This document shows, in pieces, positions 12,081 through 24,221 of a DNA stretch of 64,000 nucleotides. The notes beneath the pieces are model-generated. The model was not told the origin of the DNA and made no database searches. It worked only from the letters and a program-made list of their open reading frames with translations. The first letter of the stretch is position 1; every line of letters begins with the position of its first letter. Origin of the DNA: Parus major (lineage: Eukaryota > Chordata > Aves > Passeriformes > Paridae); assembly GCF_001522545.3 (NCBI RefSeq), contig NC_031769.1, forward strand, positions 18,955,875 through 19,019,874, written 5' to 3'. A program made the position numbers and the translations under genes.

Positions 12081-15033
12081 ATAGTCATCAGGCTGCTGCA
12101 GGTGAAACAGAGCAAGGAGGAGTAAAAGTCAGCAAACAACAATCAACAAACACCTGGACCACATCCACGGGCATATCCACTGTTATGACCAGCAGATGCA
12201 AGGAGAAAGGTACACAGCCACATGTTCTACTTCAGGTTTTACAAACAGGAGATAAGATCCTGCTCACCTTCAACAGCTCTTCCAAAACTGCAAATTAGCA
12301 GCCAGTGGCAGATGTCGAGGCAAGTATGGAAGGAGCTGCAAATACAGTGATCCTTTCTAAGATCTGGACATTTCATGTGTATGAAACATGATTGTTGATA
12401 GGTACCATAAATAAACCTTGGATTTAAATGAAGATTAGACAAATCCAAGAGACATGGATGCTTGTATTCTTTATGACTGCGAGACATCATAACCAAAACA
12501 ATTCTGAGAAGACCACTAGACCACACTGAAAATGGTACTGGATTTTGTAAAAGTTTATTTCTTGTAGATTAGGTCTTGTAGCTTATTATATAAGCTACAA
12601 GACCTAATCTATATTATAAGTTTATAATATATCAGTGATCCAAGCCTTTACCTTGGATCACTGATATATTTAAATGTTTAAATTAGACTCAGTATAGTAT
12701 TCACTGTCTGTATAGAGTATTCATCTCTTAATTTATTCCCAGAAAACAGGCCACTTGAAAACAAATAATTTTTATTACATAAAGTTTATGACAATAGCAG
12801 CATAAGCTTACAGAAGGTATTTAATCAAGGCATATTATAAATTGGAAGAAGAAACTTATGTAGCAAATTTTAAAAATATTTTTTCCTGTATATTTATAAT
12901 CTGTATACTTACTTTGGATTTGTTCTCTGGATTTTGAAATTGAAACTGAATGACTGAGAATTTGAATTCTATGGATTTGGTTTTAAGTATTGAAAAATTT
13001 CAGAAAATTAAATAAAAAATAAAGTTTTTGTCTTAAGCATTTCAGTCTGGGGCTGCTAGTCAGCTGAAACAATAACCATATATTGAATATAATTAAATAT
13101 GTTATTATTAATGAAATAAGAAGAAAAAAAAAATGAATTCCAGGAAGATTAAAAGACTGAGTTTCAGCACTTTTTTTGTAAACATTCTGTCAATTATAAA
13201 AATTGAAAATTATTTTGGTGAAAGGCTTAACTTATTTCAGAGATTATCCAGAATAGTCACAGTTTTCTCAGGAGATAATTACTGATGAGTAATATGATGT
13301 TCCCTGAGTTCTTTTACAATAATTCTTTATAATCATCTACTTTTATTTGGGACATTAAAATATAAATACCATAAATATTAAAATAAATATATTTTGTTTC
13401 ATAAAGGAGAATGTGATAAAATTCTACCATTGTCTTTTCATTAATGTAATTTTTTACAGACACACAGAGCATGACACAATAAATGGAGATTTAAGAACTA
13501 TAGCATAACCAGCACATTAATGAAATTCTGCAAGCAGTGCTAGTCTATTGCAGAATAAATGAGAATTTGAGTACACGGGCTTGACCATGTAGGGATGTTC
13601 AATGCCTGTTTATAATGCAGAGATCAATCATCTCACACAGATTTATCAGAGTTCAGGAGCTGGAGGCACTTGGCACTTTCCTGGATCAAATGTATTCTCA
13701 GTGTCTCGTCCTAACAGCTACAAGTATAATAAGAAAATTCTATGTTTTAGTAATACTAATCTTGTTTCAGAAAGAAAACAGCATGTATGATCATATTTCC
13801 TTATTTAAAACATTTGGTAACTTTCAACTAGATGGCAGCAAGGCAGGTGTGTGTATGAATGCAGCAGAAAGGCACTTATTAGCATATTGCTGGGAAAGTA
13901 TGGGGAGAATGATGGACAAACATCACACCTTGTTATTCCTACTACTTCTGAAACAACATGACAATCAAACAAACAAACAAAAAAATCTTAGTCAAAGAAT
14001 AGTTCTGTGGCCCCAGTAGAAAGATCCACAGACATATCGATATATATATAGAAAGATATAGGTTGTGGTTATTTTATGAAGAAAAAGTGAAAGGAAAAAA
14101 AGCCCCACCAAACCCAAACCAAGAAGCCCTGTGCATGATGGAATGAAGGCAGGCATCAATATGCTTTTCTGTCTGGAGTCTCAAAAGTCTAATAAATGTC
14201 AAGGAATAGAGCTTCCGCTGAATAAAGGTACTAGCAGAGATGCCATCTACAGTGAAGATGTCTGTTTTTATGCAATTTGTAGGAGTTTAGTAACTTTAAG
14301 ACTTGCCAGTGGGTCTAAAATTAAACAGGCTGTAGAAATACAATAAGGGAGAAAACACAAGCACAGCAGGAACACTTAAACCTTCAAGCTAAAAATGACG
14401 ATCATGTAATGCAATTGGGTATTATGGAAGATGACATTTTGTCAGGTTATTTAAAGTGTAAACAGTGTTAGAAGCTATGCCTGGTACCACAGAGGATGAC
14501 AGTCAAAATCACAAGGCACTCCAAAATTTCTCCCTGATATCTTTGTCATGGAGGCATGGGCTGACATAAGTTTCATCTGTGTGGGAAGCCAACCTATTCA
14601 GCAGAAATATGGTTTCCTAAACATGCCAGTTTTCACCCTCTGCCAACCACTAAGCTAAATTTATCAGGAGCACTGTGGTCAGAACTACAGAACTGTAGAG
14701 CTGACCAGAGGAAAATTTGGTTAGATATAACTATCAAGGTTAATAATAATAAAATGTTTTCAAAATAGGTGTATACACTGGTGTGTCACATAGATGAATC
14801 ACTTGCTGAGCCGATATTCAAATCTATGATTCATGACCATTCTTGATTTAGTTCAATACATTTCTAATTTTATACAGACTTCTCTTTTGCTCCTGCCTCT
14901 TGGAACACTAAAAGAGTCAGTTAAAATCTCTTTACAGTGCAAAATTACAGAAATATTTAAGTCATAATTTCTCAAATAATGGACATAAAAATTATGATTC
15001 CCAAACCTAAAGAATCTGGATTTGATTAAACAT
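12081..15033. other. AT-rich sequence downstream of the gene's probable poly(A) site
   Basis: Contains the palindrome run at 12565-12670. ORFs of 134 aa and 71 aa between 13.6 and 14.3 kb lack domain-like composition, splice logic or a start context that would support a gene. Confidence 0.6.
12565..12670. repeat. Three abutting perfect palindromes (hairpin array)
   Basis: Palindrome 1: 22-nt arms at 12565-12586 and 12590-12611 with a 3-nt loop, perfect. Palindrome 2: 9-nt arms at 12611-12619 and 12622-12630 with a 2-nt loop. Palindrome 3: 19-nt arms at 12626-12644 and 12652-12670 with a 7-nt loop, perfect. Adjacent units share their edge bases. No known element recognised; no terminal repeats or coding capacity around it. 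Confidence 0.9.
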
Positions 15034-15331
15034 TTTATTAACATACTGGAATTTGAAATGTATAAATGTAAAATGAATTCATAGTTATAATTATCAATCT
15101 CTTTCTGCACCAACAGAAATTACAGAAGGCTATATATAATTATGGTTTACTTATATGGATTCCATTTTTAACATAAATTTACTTTCTGAATGTAATTGTT
15201 CTAATAAGAGGTATTCTGTGATGAGTTATTAATTGACATTGCAAATAATACACTATCATGACACACTTCCAGATTTTATAATAAATCTTTAGGCAAAGAG
15301 TTAGGCAATCACTGTTGATCCTACTTTGTGT
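15034..15331 (-). other. MALRD1: Probable 3' UTR with a candidate polyadenylation signal
   Basis: The first canonical AATAAA on the minus strand after the stop is at 15034-15039, which would give a 3' UTR of about 0.3 kb. The region is AT-rich and non-coding. The true end could be further downstream; there is no transcript evidence here. Confidence 0.35.
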
Positions 15332-15430
15332 TTATGTTTTCAAGGAGCTACATAATTTCTCCATGTCTTCTGCTGCTACCCCATAGAGAGGATTTGGAAA
15401 AGTAGCATTCACATCTTCATTAGATGGATA
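15332..15430 (-). CDS. MALRD1: Terminal coding exon with the second FxNPxY motif and stop
   Basis: After the acceptor AAAAGAAAACTTTTAG-like context (CTTTTAG, weaker pyrimidine tract than the others) this exon encodes 32 residues and a TAA stop. It starts YPSNEDVNAT and contains FPNPLYG (about residues 175-181), a second copy of the FxNPxY endocytosis-type motif. The C-terminus is acidic then basic (AAEDMEK, ending SSLKT) with one cysteine. The two copies, FANPLYK and FPNPLYG, suggest duplication or strong selection for the same adaptor site. The stop lies about 100 nt into the exon and is followed by AT-rich sequence with no further coding signal. Confidence 0.8.
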   Translation of the reverse strand, partial: YPSNEDVNATFPNPLYGVAAEDMEKLCSSLKT

Positions 15431-16140
15431 CTAAAAGAAAAAAGAATGAAATTTAAAATCCAAGTGATTCAATTAATTTTTTAAAATGCACATACAAATG
15501 GCTGTAGATTCATTATAGACGTAACATATTAAAGAAAATTGTAAAATCTCTAAACATTTTTAGACTGGACTTTCAGCTGAACAAAACTAGCATAAGTCCA
15601 CCAAAACAATTACCTACCACATGCACCTGATCAAGTAATTTAACCTACTTCTGCATGTTTCCACCTTTTTTCCTCTTGTCTCCAGAGCCCTTGCTCTAAC
15701 ATACATTTTGTATTATTTTAGACAATCTGTGTACAATAGTGTAATTGCAGTGGGTCACTAATTTTGGTGCATGACAATATAATTTCCTTCAAGAAAATGG
15801 TTATAATTTCCTTGAATGAAAAAAGTGTGAGTAAATAGGTAATATGAACCCTTCAGGTAAGGATTTCAGTAATTCTAAACATTTTCTTCAGCATCTGCCC
15901 ATACTGAAAGTTAGTGAATTTGTGTACAGTGTAACAAGTAGCTGTAACAAGCAACACTACTAGAATAGTTTTTTATGAGGTCCTTGCCAACCAATTCAGC
16001 CCTGGTCATCTTTCTCAGATGTCCAGAGGTGCTAACAGTGTAAGTAGCAATACACCATTAAGTGACATTTTTCCCTTTCCTCTTCAAATGAATCTCCTTT
16101 ACTAGCCCAACACATATCCTAGAAATGTATTATTACATAC
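15431..16140 (-). other. Intron between the last two coding exons
   Basis: A 710-bp intron, GTATGT to CTTTTAG on the minus strand, phase 0. I see no repeat or other element in it. Confidence 0.75.
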
Positions 16141-16197
16141 CTCATACCATGGAGAAACACTGATTTGAACAGCAGATGAGGTGACATACCCAGGAGA
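16141..16197 (-). CDS. MALRD1: 57-nt symmetric exon in the cytoplasmic tail
   Basis: This 57-nt exon is phase 0 at both ends and encodes exactly 19 residues beginning SPGYVTSS and ending SVSPWYE. The acceptor is TTCTTTTTATAG and the donor is GAG followed by GTATGT. It follows the KVK end of the upstream exon and leads into YPSNED of the last exon. Because its length is a multiple of three, skipping would shorten the spacer between the two FxNPxY motifs without changing frame. The tyrosines and Ser-Pro pairs are possible phosphorylation sites, but that is inference. No other domain is recognisable. Confidence 0.78.
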
Positions 16198-17808
16198 CTA
16201 TAAAAAGAAAAAAACTGCTTCAGAATATTTTTAGTGAGCTGAAAATAATATTTTCTGCCATGTGGCGCCTGGGTAACACACTCTATGGATCCAAAATTAT
16301 GAGGCAGTATTATGAGCAAGAGTGTAGCTGTGCTAAGCCCACATGGATTTGGTGTTCAGAAAGGTTCAGGAGAACTGTTCTTTATGAAGCTCAGAGACTC
16401 CCACAAGGGCATAACTCGTGAGTATTCAGCTGGAGACAAGAGATTTTGCTCACATTTTGTCATCTCTTTTGATTGATGATGAACCATTCAGATTTAAGTC
16501 TCATCAGACTCAGAGAAAACTCATAATGCCTGTTTTCTTTTAGAAAGAAGAATTAGTGTAAACATGTATTTTCCCAGTCTTAGAGAAAACAGAGGAAATT
16601 CTGGTGCATGGCTGGACTTCAATCACAATGCCTGGGGCTGTCTTCCATGAAAATGTCTCTCCTGACTCTGGGCTTCTGTTTTTCAACTTACTATTTAATG
16701 AAGCCTGTCAGGAATCTATTTTAACTAAAATAAAAATGTCCTGATGAATTGGACATGATTGTGATGGGAATGTTTCCAACTTGGAGCTCTCACAAACTCC
16801 AACCTATAAGTGAATTCTTTGATCTAATGTCTCTAAAATCAGGTGTAAGGACCTTTTTACAGAAAGTAAATGGCATGTCATAGTTAATTCTATTCAAAGC
16901 TGCAGTGGAATCTTATATTATTGACTGTGCAAAGGACAAGTTTTATTTTCTATTTCAAACCAAGCCTAGCTCTTTCAATGCTAATAAGGGTAGAATCAAA
17001 ATGAGGGCAGGAAGGATATTTAAAATATTTTTTTTTTGCTTTTTTTCTTTATACTCCAAGGTTCTTTGTATTACTTTTAATTATAAACAAAATATCAGAG
17101 ATACCTTAAAATTAAGGTATTTATTTCTTGTTAAATGTAAGACATGAATTTTAGTTATCATTGTAATTTGATAATTAAGTCTTTCCTTTAATTAGTTTGC
17201 TGCAATATGTTCACTTATATATATCTATATTATTAAAAAAATTCTTTGTTACTTTATCAGCCTCTAATTGTGATCAGCAAATAGTACTAGGGAAACGTGT
17301 GGCTAATTTCTTGTGTAGTGTCAAGGTGAATTAAGGATTATAAACTGTTTCATTAAAGTTAAGTGAGTGTGCAAAAGCACCTTGGTTGCTGAATCATGCA
17401 TTTTGTGTTTTTATTGCTATTGATGTGTTTCTGTTGTTGTGTGTTTGCTTTGTTGGATGTTTTCTTCTTGTTTTTTTGTTTGTTTGTTTATTTTCCAGAT
17501 ACAAAAGGAAACAAGTCCCAGCAAGCTTATTCTTATCTATGTGTGGGTAAATATTTGATACAAAACAGTTTCCTCCAAATTGTTAGCCCATAGTCATAAT
17601 TATAAACACTGAGATGTTGTCAGAACTGAGCTAATGTCAAATATTAATATGTTTTGAAAATGCACTGGAACTGATCTGAGTACTGAGTCTATTTTTAATT
17701 CTCACTTCTTTTATTAAATAGCATTCATTGAGGAATTATATTCTTTTAATGGAAAACTATTTGAGGACTACAACATTACATTTTTCTGAACATATACAGG
17801 CAGCTTAC
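16198..17808 (-). other. Intron within the cytoplasmic-tail coding region
   Basis: A 1.6-kb intron, GTAAGC to TTTATAG, phase 0. It holds a perfect 20-bp inverted repeat at 17101-17120 and a T/G-rich stretch at about 17396-17495; otherwise nothing recognisable. Confidence 0.75.
17101..17120. repeat. Perfect 20-bp inverted repeat
   Basis: ATACCTTAA, two bases, TTAAGGTAT. Intronic; function unknown. Confidence 0.7.
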
Positions 17809-17884
17809 CTTTACTTTCCCAGATGAACTGAGGTCTTTGTATAAAGGATTGGCAAATGAAGAAATAGCAGCTTCCTGCACTTTC
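17809..17884 (-). CDS. MALRD1: Exon encoding the proximal cytoplasmic tail with the first FxNPxY motif
   Basis: This 76-nt exon enters in phase 2 (one base completes Thr 120) and ends in phase 0. It encodes 25 residues, including FANPLYK at about residues 130-136. FxNPxY is the known clathrin-adaptor and PTB-domain binding signal of LDL-receptor family tails. The acceptor has a very long pyrimidine tract, including 16 consecutive T on the coding strand, then GACTTCTCAAG. The donor is AAG followed by GTAAGC. The rest of the exon is Ser- and Lys-rich (DLSSSGKVK). The motif and the phase match make a chance exon unlikely. Confidence 0.82.
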
Positions 17885-18760
17885 CTTGAGAAGTCAAACA
17901 AACAAAAAAAAAAAAAAAAGAAAAAAAGCCATTCCATTATATCATAGAGGTCATCAAAGATCCAAACAGATTAAAGCTGAAAAGACTGGAGTCCAAAAGA
18001 AGAGATGGCTAAATATATTTACAACTATGCTCTACTGAAATAAATGAAATTAAAATAATATTCTGGATAAATAATGTCTAGGTTAAAAAAATATTTTTTC
18101 ATCTGTTGCTTCTAAATACATATCTATGCTTCTGGATGTGCACAGAACTATTTAGTATTTATAAAATGCAGGTATAGTGCTATACATTAAATGAAACATG
18201 AGATTGCCTTAAAAGTTGCATTCCTATAATATGTTTGCATGGGATGAGATTATCACACTGTAATCACACTGACAATTCAGTGATTAACATGGTCTTAGGC
18301 TCCAAGTTCAAGAGCAGCTTAATTATTTAATTGTTATAAGTGCTCCACTTTTACAATTAATTGGGAAAGAACTTGCATTTTGGGTCAAAATCATTAGCAT
18401 CAGTTTTAAAGCTATACAAGCTACCCATACCTTTTGCTACAAAGCCATGAATAAATAATCACTTGAGGTATTGAAATGCAAATTTTTCATTAATTAACAC
18501 AATGCCTTAAACAATTTATAATAGATTAACAGGACAAATTTTGCTATTTATGGATCTCATGTCCATTACCTCATCTGGAGGTTTAAAGATATGCTTTCTT
18601 GATAGAGGTCTTCACATATCCCTTTTCTTTTTGGAAGCACCTATGACATGTGCAGTTAATCACATTTATTCTGCACAAGCAGAATGGGTGTGGAACTTGC
18701 TGCCTAGATATATTTTTTTTTCCTATATAGATGACTAGCTGTTAATATTCCACATTTCTT

Positions 18761-19231
18761 GGAATCATGGAATCATTTATGTTTGAAGAGAAGTCTAAGA
18801 TCACTGAATCCAACGTTTGACTGATCACCGCCCTGTCAGCTGGACTAAGTTCCACGTCCAGACCTTGCACCTCCAGTTTTGGTGACTCCACCTCCACTGG
18901 CAGTCTGTTCCAATGCTTAACAAACCTTTCTGTGACAAATATCTTCCTGATGTCCAGCCTGAAGTCCCCTGGCACAGCTTGAGGCCATGTCCTCTCATCC
19001 TGTCACTTGTTGCTGGGAGAAGGGACTGACCCCCACCTTGCCACAACCTCCTACCTCAGTTAATTGTAGAGAGCAGTAAGATCCCCCCAACCCTCCTTTT
19101 CTCCAGGTGAAACACTTCCAGCTCCCTCAGCTGCTCCTCATAGGACTTAATCTCTAGACCCCTCACCAACTTTGTTGCTCTGGACTCTCTCCAGCACCTC
19201 AACATCTTTGTTGTATTGAGAGGCCCAGAAT
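18761..19231 (-). mobile_element. CR1 LINE, 3' end
   Basis: About 470 bp in minus orientation. Starts GGAATCATGGAATCATTTAT (the tail side) and continues through GGCAGTCTGTTCCAATGC, CTTCCTGATGTCCAGCCTGA and CAGCTGCTCCTCATAGGACT to CTCTGGACTCTCTCCAGCACC. It is intronic in the receptor gene and in the same orientation as that gene. Frame is broken; short minus ORFs here are CR1 remnants. Confidence 0.92.
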
Positions 19232-21173
19232 CATCAAAGCTCTTCCAAAACTATATAAAAAGCAACAGATGTTTTACTTAAAATTACTGAAGAATGAAGT
19301 AGAAGTTAATCTTTGCTTTGGAAGAGATGCATTTAGGTTTTTTGGGTTTTATCCACAGTTTTCATGAATAAAAGCATATGACTGGTATACACAGAAATCT
19401 GTATGTACAGCATTCCAAGACAAAAGCTTTCCCTAAAGCTTCCCATCAGTCTTGATGACGGAGAAATAAATTTTGCTTTGTTAAAAAGTGTTTCTGTTGC
19501 AAAGCTGAAAGGTGGCTGAAGCTGTGTGTCCCTAGAATGTGATAGGCTCTGTGTTACTGTGGTAGGCAGGACTGAGGGGATGGGAGCAGTCACAGGAGCT
19601 CAGCCCGCAGACACGCTGGGAGGGGAATCTGTTCCTCACTGGGAACCACAGAGGAGACACACTGAATGAGTTCTGCAGATAGCTAAAACCAGAATGGCTG
19701 TTTGGGAGGAAGACACAAGTAAAGCACAGAAATATTCTACCTTATGAATTAAATCAGTGCAAGAAACTTGCTTTGGGTTTTGGACTAAACCAGACATGTC
19801 TCCCTAAAGTTTTTCACAACAAGACTGTCAGAAAGTAATTGCTTCTAATGCCAGTCTCATAATTTATTTTGATTACCTGACACAACAATGGGGTGAGCTG
19901 AATATTTGAACCTGTTAATTTTTTCATTTGATCTAATCTTAACTGTAATAAATCATGATATTCTGATTCATTTAGTTTGCTTAGTGAAGCAATGACAGAT
20001 TATTTATATGCCTACTAAGTGCATATTTTCATCCCAGTCCTCCTGAATAAAGACCAGAAAATGTGTACAAAATTTATTTTTTACTCTAAAATGAAAGGAT
20101 GGCTCACAAAATCCGAGGCCAGAAGCAAACTCAGATGAGAAGCTTTTAAAGTGTTTGGTTCTGCTTCTAAACTAGTTCCCAAAGGGCCAGACTTGCATGC
20201 CTTAATTTTGGTGCTTCATTTCAACATCACAAACCAACTGTATGGCCTAAAAGCATGATATGGAATCAAGCAAATCAGTTCTGCTTAGAGTCAGTCAAGA
20301 CACTTCCAAAGGGCAGCACAAGCCACACAATTCTCAGTGTGTGCCACCCTTACTGTGCCAACAGCAAATGGTAAAGATAGGGATAGGTGTGAGTCTCTTT
20401 CTTCGCTCCATTAAACTTGAGTAGTTTGTGCAGGACATATACACAGTTTATTTGGGCAGGAATACTTGCTGGGTACTTAGGTCTGTCCTGAGGGCAGGTG
20501 AGTGCTGAACACAGATCTCCAGCTTCCTCTGCAATGAGGAGAACTAACCAGAAGGATATATGCCAAATTGTGGGCACCAAAGAGAGTGCTGGGCAAGTTC
20601 TTCAACATGTGTGTGGTTCCTGTGCCTAGTGCTGAAATCAGTCCTGTCTGTGTCTCAAGCAATAAAATTGAGCCCAGCAGATTTCAGGTGTCCTCCCACT
20701 CTAGATCTGAATCATGAAAAGCATATGTATTGGTCCCTGAATCTTAGGGATAATGGGAATTTTATGGCCCAAAATATGGGCACTGCTTGAATTTATGTAC
20801 CACAAACTTAGGTGGAAAATGAACTTTCTTAAGTTTTTTCCTGTTCTTAGGAACATTTCTGCCAAAGCAGGGTTTTATAAGGCATCTTGAATATGCTAAC
20901 TTATGTAATTTATGTTACATACACAAACAACATTTATAAACACATAGATGCATACGTATGATTTTTTTTATACAAACATATATATATGATTATCCCCTGT
21001 TTGTGAATGCAGCAAGCAATTCTTTATAAGGGACACCAATGGAGAGCATTAAAATTTCTGAAATATTTTCAAAACACTTAGAAGTTGTTAAAGAAAATGC
21101 AAGTGAAAATTTAATCACATGTTTACACAAGTGCCATAATCTATCAATTGGATGAGGTAGAAACTGCTGTGAA

Positions 21174-21179
<6 letters not shown>

Positions 21180-21224
<45 letters not shown>
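21180..21224. repeat. Poly(A) run of 45
   Basis: Uninterrupted A run on the plus strand, flanked on both sides by GTA and further A-rich bases. No transposon recognised just upstream. Confidence 0.9.
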
Positions 21225-21229
<5 letters not shown>

Positions 21230-22613
21230 AAATACTTAAATATGTGTATAAGGTGGTTTATAGAGAACTGGGTTTTCTAACATAAACAGAAATACCACAT
21301 TAAGAAAGGAGAGAATTAATCATCTTAGGTTGAGGTAACATTGGGCTAAGCTCATGTGCATTCTTTGGTAGCAGAACCTACTGCCTTGTCAGAGGTTTCT
21401 CCACTACAGTTTCACAAAGACAGGAAGAAGTTGCATGCTCCACAAAATACCCACCAGTGTATAAACAGACTGCTGAGTAACAGCATTCTTTTTAATGGAA
21501 AAATAAATTATCCAGATTTGATATTTTTTGGATGCTAGAGCTCATAATTTTGTACTTTTCAATATACCTTTTGAAGAAAAAACAATTTTTTCATGCAGAA
21601 CACAGATTTTTAGGAAATACAGTACTGGAGGAATGCTTAACATCTGATCCATAAAAAAAATGACAAAATTCCAGTGGACCAAAGATTTAATTACAATTAA
21701 GGTACTAATTAAAATAATCCCTTAAAATAATTTTTATAGGTGTGCTAAAGCTTCAGTTCTTAACAGAAACTAAAATTCAAGATCTTAATTTCCAAAGCAT
21801 ATTTAATATATTTTCAACTAAATTTAGGTTTGCTGAAGTAGGCTGTGTTTTGTACATCCCATGAAAGAAATAGGAGGCATGATGCAAGGAGAGAAGACTT
21901 TCCAAAGGCTGCATTTAAAATGATGTACAAGTCACTTGGATGTTTGATTTGACTGTTAATATGCTGTATGGGTTTCCCAAGTCTGTACTTTGTACCTTTG
22001 GAGTCACTTCAGGGAATTTAAATTATTTTTTTTTAGTCACTCCTTTGCAACTTTCATCTTGGTGATCTTGAAGGCTACAGACCACCGGGATTGGCTGTTT
22101 CAGCGTGTTTCCTCTTGTTTCTATGCAATCGTTCCTTTGTGTGGTGATCATCAGATGTACATTTCAGAAAAACTGAAAACTTACGACTGTAGCACTCATC
22201 CTTCAGAACAAAAATACTCTACAGAAGAATGAATGGATTTGGATAGCAGCATTAGACTGGTACAATTCCCAAACAAGAGTTATGGCTGATGCTTCCAAAT
22301 TTTGGTTTACTTTTTTCCATAAAACTGCACATTTTTCTCCCATTATACACGAATTGTATCTGTCTCTGTTCCAGTTCACAAGCTGAAAACGATTCAATAA
22401 ATGTCATTTTACTGTCATTCTGGTTATCTCTTTGGGATATAGGAACAGAGGCACAGCTAGCAATGACCTCTGGCAGCCCTTCAGATCCGTTTGGAGAGCT
22501 TCCCTTGGAATACACCACCCGCGTCCCTCCACACCAGATCTCCAGAAGGGTATGGTCTAATTGCAGAAAGTCTGGCAACAGAAACTGGGAATCATCATAA
22601 TTATAAGTAAACT

Positions 22614-22985
22614 TTAACTATAGAGAAAGACAAAAGTACTGAGCTTGTTTAGGCTGAAGAAAGCAGCTTGTAAGGAGACATGACAACTGCCTTCAAGAAC
22701 AGAAAAAGCTTTCTGTAAGGAGGAAGGGAATGATCTGTTGTTGTCCATGGTGAATAGGAATGAACTTAAATGATAAACAGACATATCAGCAGTTGGAAAA
22801 TAACTTTCTAACAGCAAACTTCTTTCTATCCAAGGTACCAACATAGCCTGAGGAGGCCATCAAATTCAAGTTGCTAGAGGTTTTTAAATGTGAACTCAGG
22901 AGTGATACAATTGAATCTGTGATGTGACAGGATGAAAAATGGCCTCTGTGGGCCCTTTCTTCCCATGATTTTCTATCATTTTAAA
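22614..22985 (+). mobile_element. Old CR1 LINE 3'-end fragment
   Basis: Diverged CR1: a GGCTGAAGAAAGCAGCTTG-like start, TGACAACTGCCTTCAAG, TATCCAAGGT, GGCCATCAAATTCAAG, and a 3' end GGCCTCTGTGGGCCCTTTC followed by TTTTCTATCATTTT. More mutated than the other copies, with no usable frame. Limits approximate. Confidence 0.72.
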
Positions 22986-24221
22986 ATGCTTTCTGAGAAA
23001 ACCTCAGTTTTTCACTCTTTTGCTTGTGTGGCAAGATACATTGTTATATGCTTTGGAAAATTTAATGTTCTGTGTTCATTGAGATTGACAGGACTGATAA
23101 CAGCTGTGGCACATTGGCCTTGCAGCGGATGGCGCAGTTCAAGAACAGGAAACAAAAATGATCCAGGGACATTGACTGCTTTGGAGGTAATAGCAAAACG
23201 ACACTGCTTGGCTGGACAGAAAGTCACTTACTTTTCGTACTCTCACATTTCAAGTTACAATGAAGCATTAGAAGGCAACTGCAACAAAATGGAAGCTAAA
23301 ATGAAGCTTTGCTTCTTTTTGGTCAACAAGGCCAGACGTCACTGATGGAGTGGAACAACTGGCAGCCTTCCCTTCTGGATCAGGGAACATCATCTCTGCA
23401 GTGCAAACAGGAATGAGAGAAACTCACAAACTTCCCTGATTTGGGGTTTCTATACAAGAGTTTCACATATCCCCAGCTGGGGACTGGGAAGTGTGTGGCA
23501 TGTCTGAATGCTGTCATGGTAATGAAGCATGTTGCTGCCAAGCCATGTAAGGCTGCTTTTGTCCATGAGGAAGTAAACTTACACGATGACTTCCAGTAAC
23601 TCCCTCTCAGTAACAGGAGCGTTTAAAGCCTGCAGATCAGAACTTTAATCCTGCAAAGGAGAAAGAGATAGCAAAGGGGAACTGGGGCATGCATTCTGGG
23701 CTGAAAGGAAGGGTTAAGGCACAATTAATGTTTCCAGAGAAGAAGAGGGACAAATATGACTTAGGTTCTCACTGCTAGTGACAAATTTCTAGCTGGCAAT
23801 CACCTGAGGAGTTCCCAGCCCACCCCTATTGCTCCTACCTGTTTTTCTGATGAAAAAAATAGAGTTCTACTGGACTCCTATGCTACTCCAGCTCTTGTGC
23901 ACATTCTTGTACTATTTCCACTGCGACTTAGATGGACCTGCACACCATTTTAAGATATCATGGGAACTAAAACCTACAGCTCCTAATGTGCCTCTGGAGA
24001 ACGGTCTGCCAGTACCTGCATGGGTGGGTTTATACAGAAAAGCAAAGGGACACTAACAGAAATTACATAAAAATAGCTAGCAAAAGAATTTATCAAAAGG
24101 TAGTAAATAGGGCCTCAAGCATGTGAAAGCTTCTCTAGAGCGACTCTAGTGCCTAATGACTTTAAGAAAATAGCATGGCTCAGGAGGGCTTAAAGCAGAC
24201 ACAAGTGAAAATTAACTGTAG

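Noticed and set aside
13615..14019. 134-aa plus ORF
   Set aside because: Ends in AAAC-repeat-encoded residues (NQTNKQK) and has no domain-like features.
17396..17593. 65-aa hydrophobic ORF
   Set aside because: Same T/G low-complexity artefact, in an intron on the antisense strand.
18742..19046. 73-77 aa minus ORFs
   Set aside because: Remnants of the CR1 3' region, not independent genes.
22932..23345. 137-aa plus ORF
   Set aside because: Its start lies within an old CR1 fragment and the rest shows no recognisable domain; opposite strand to the host gene.
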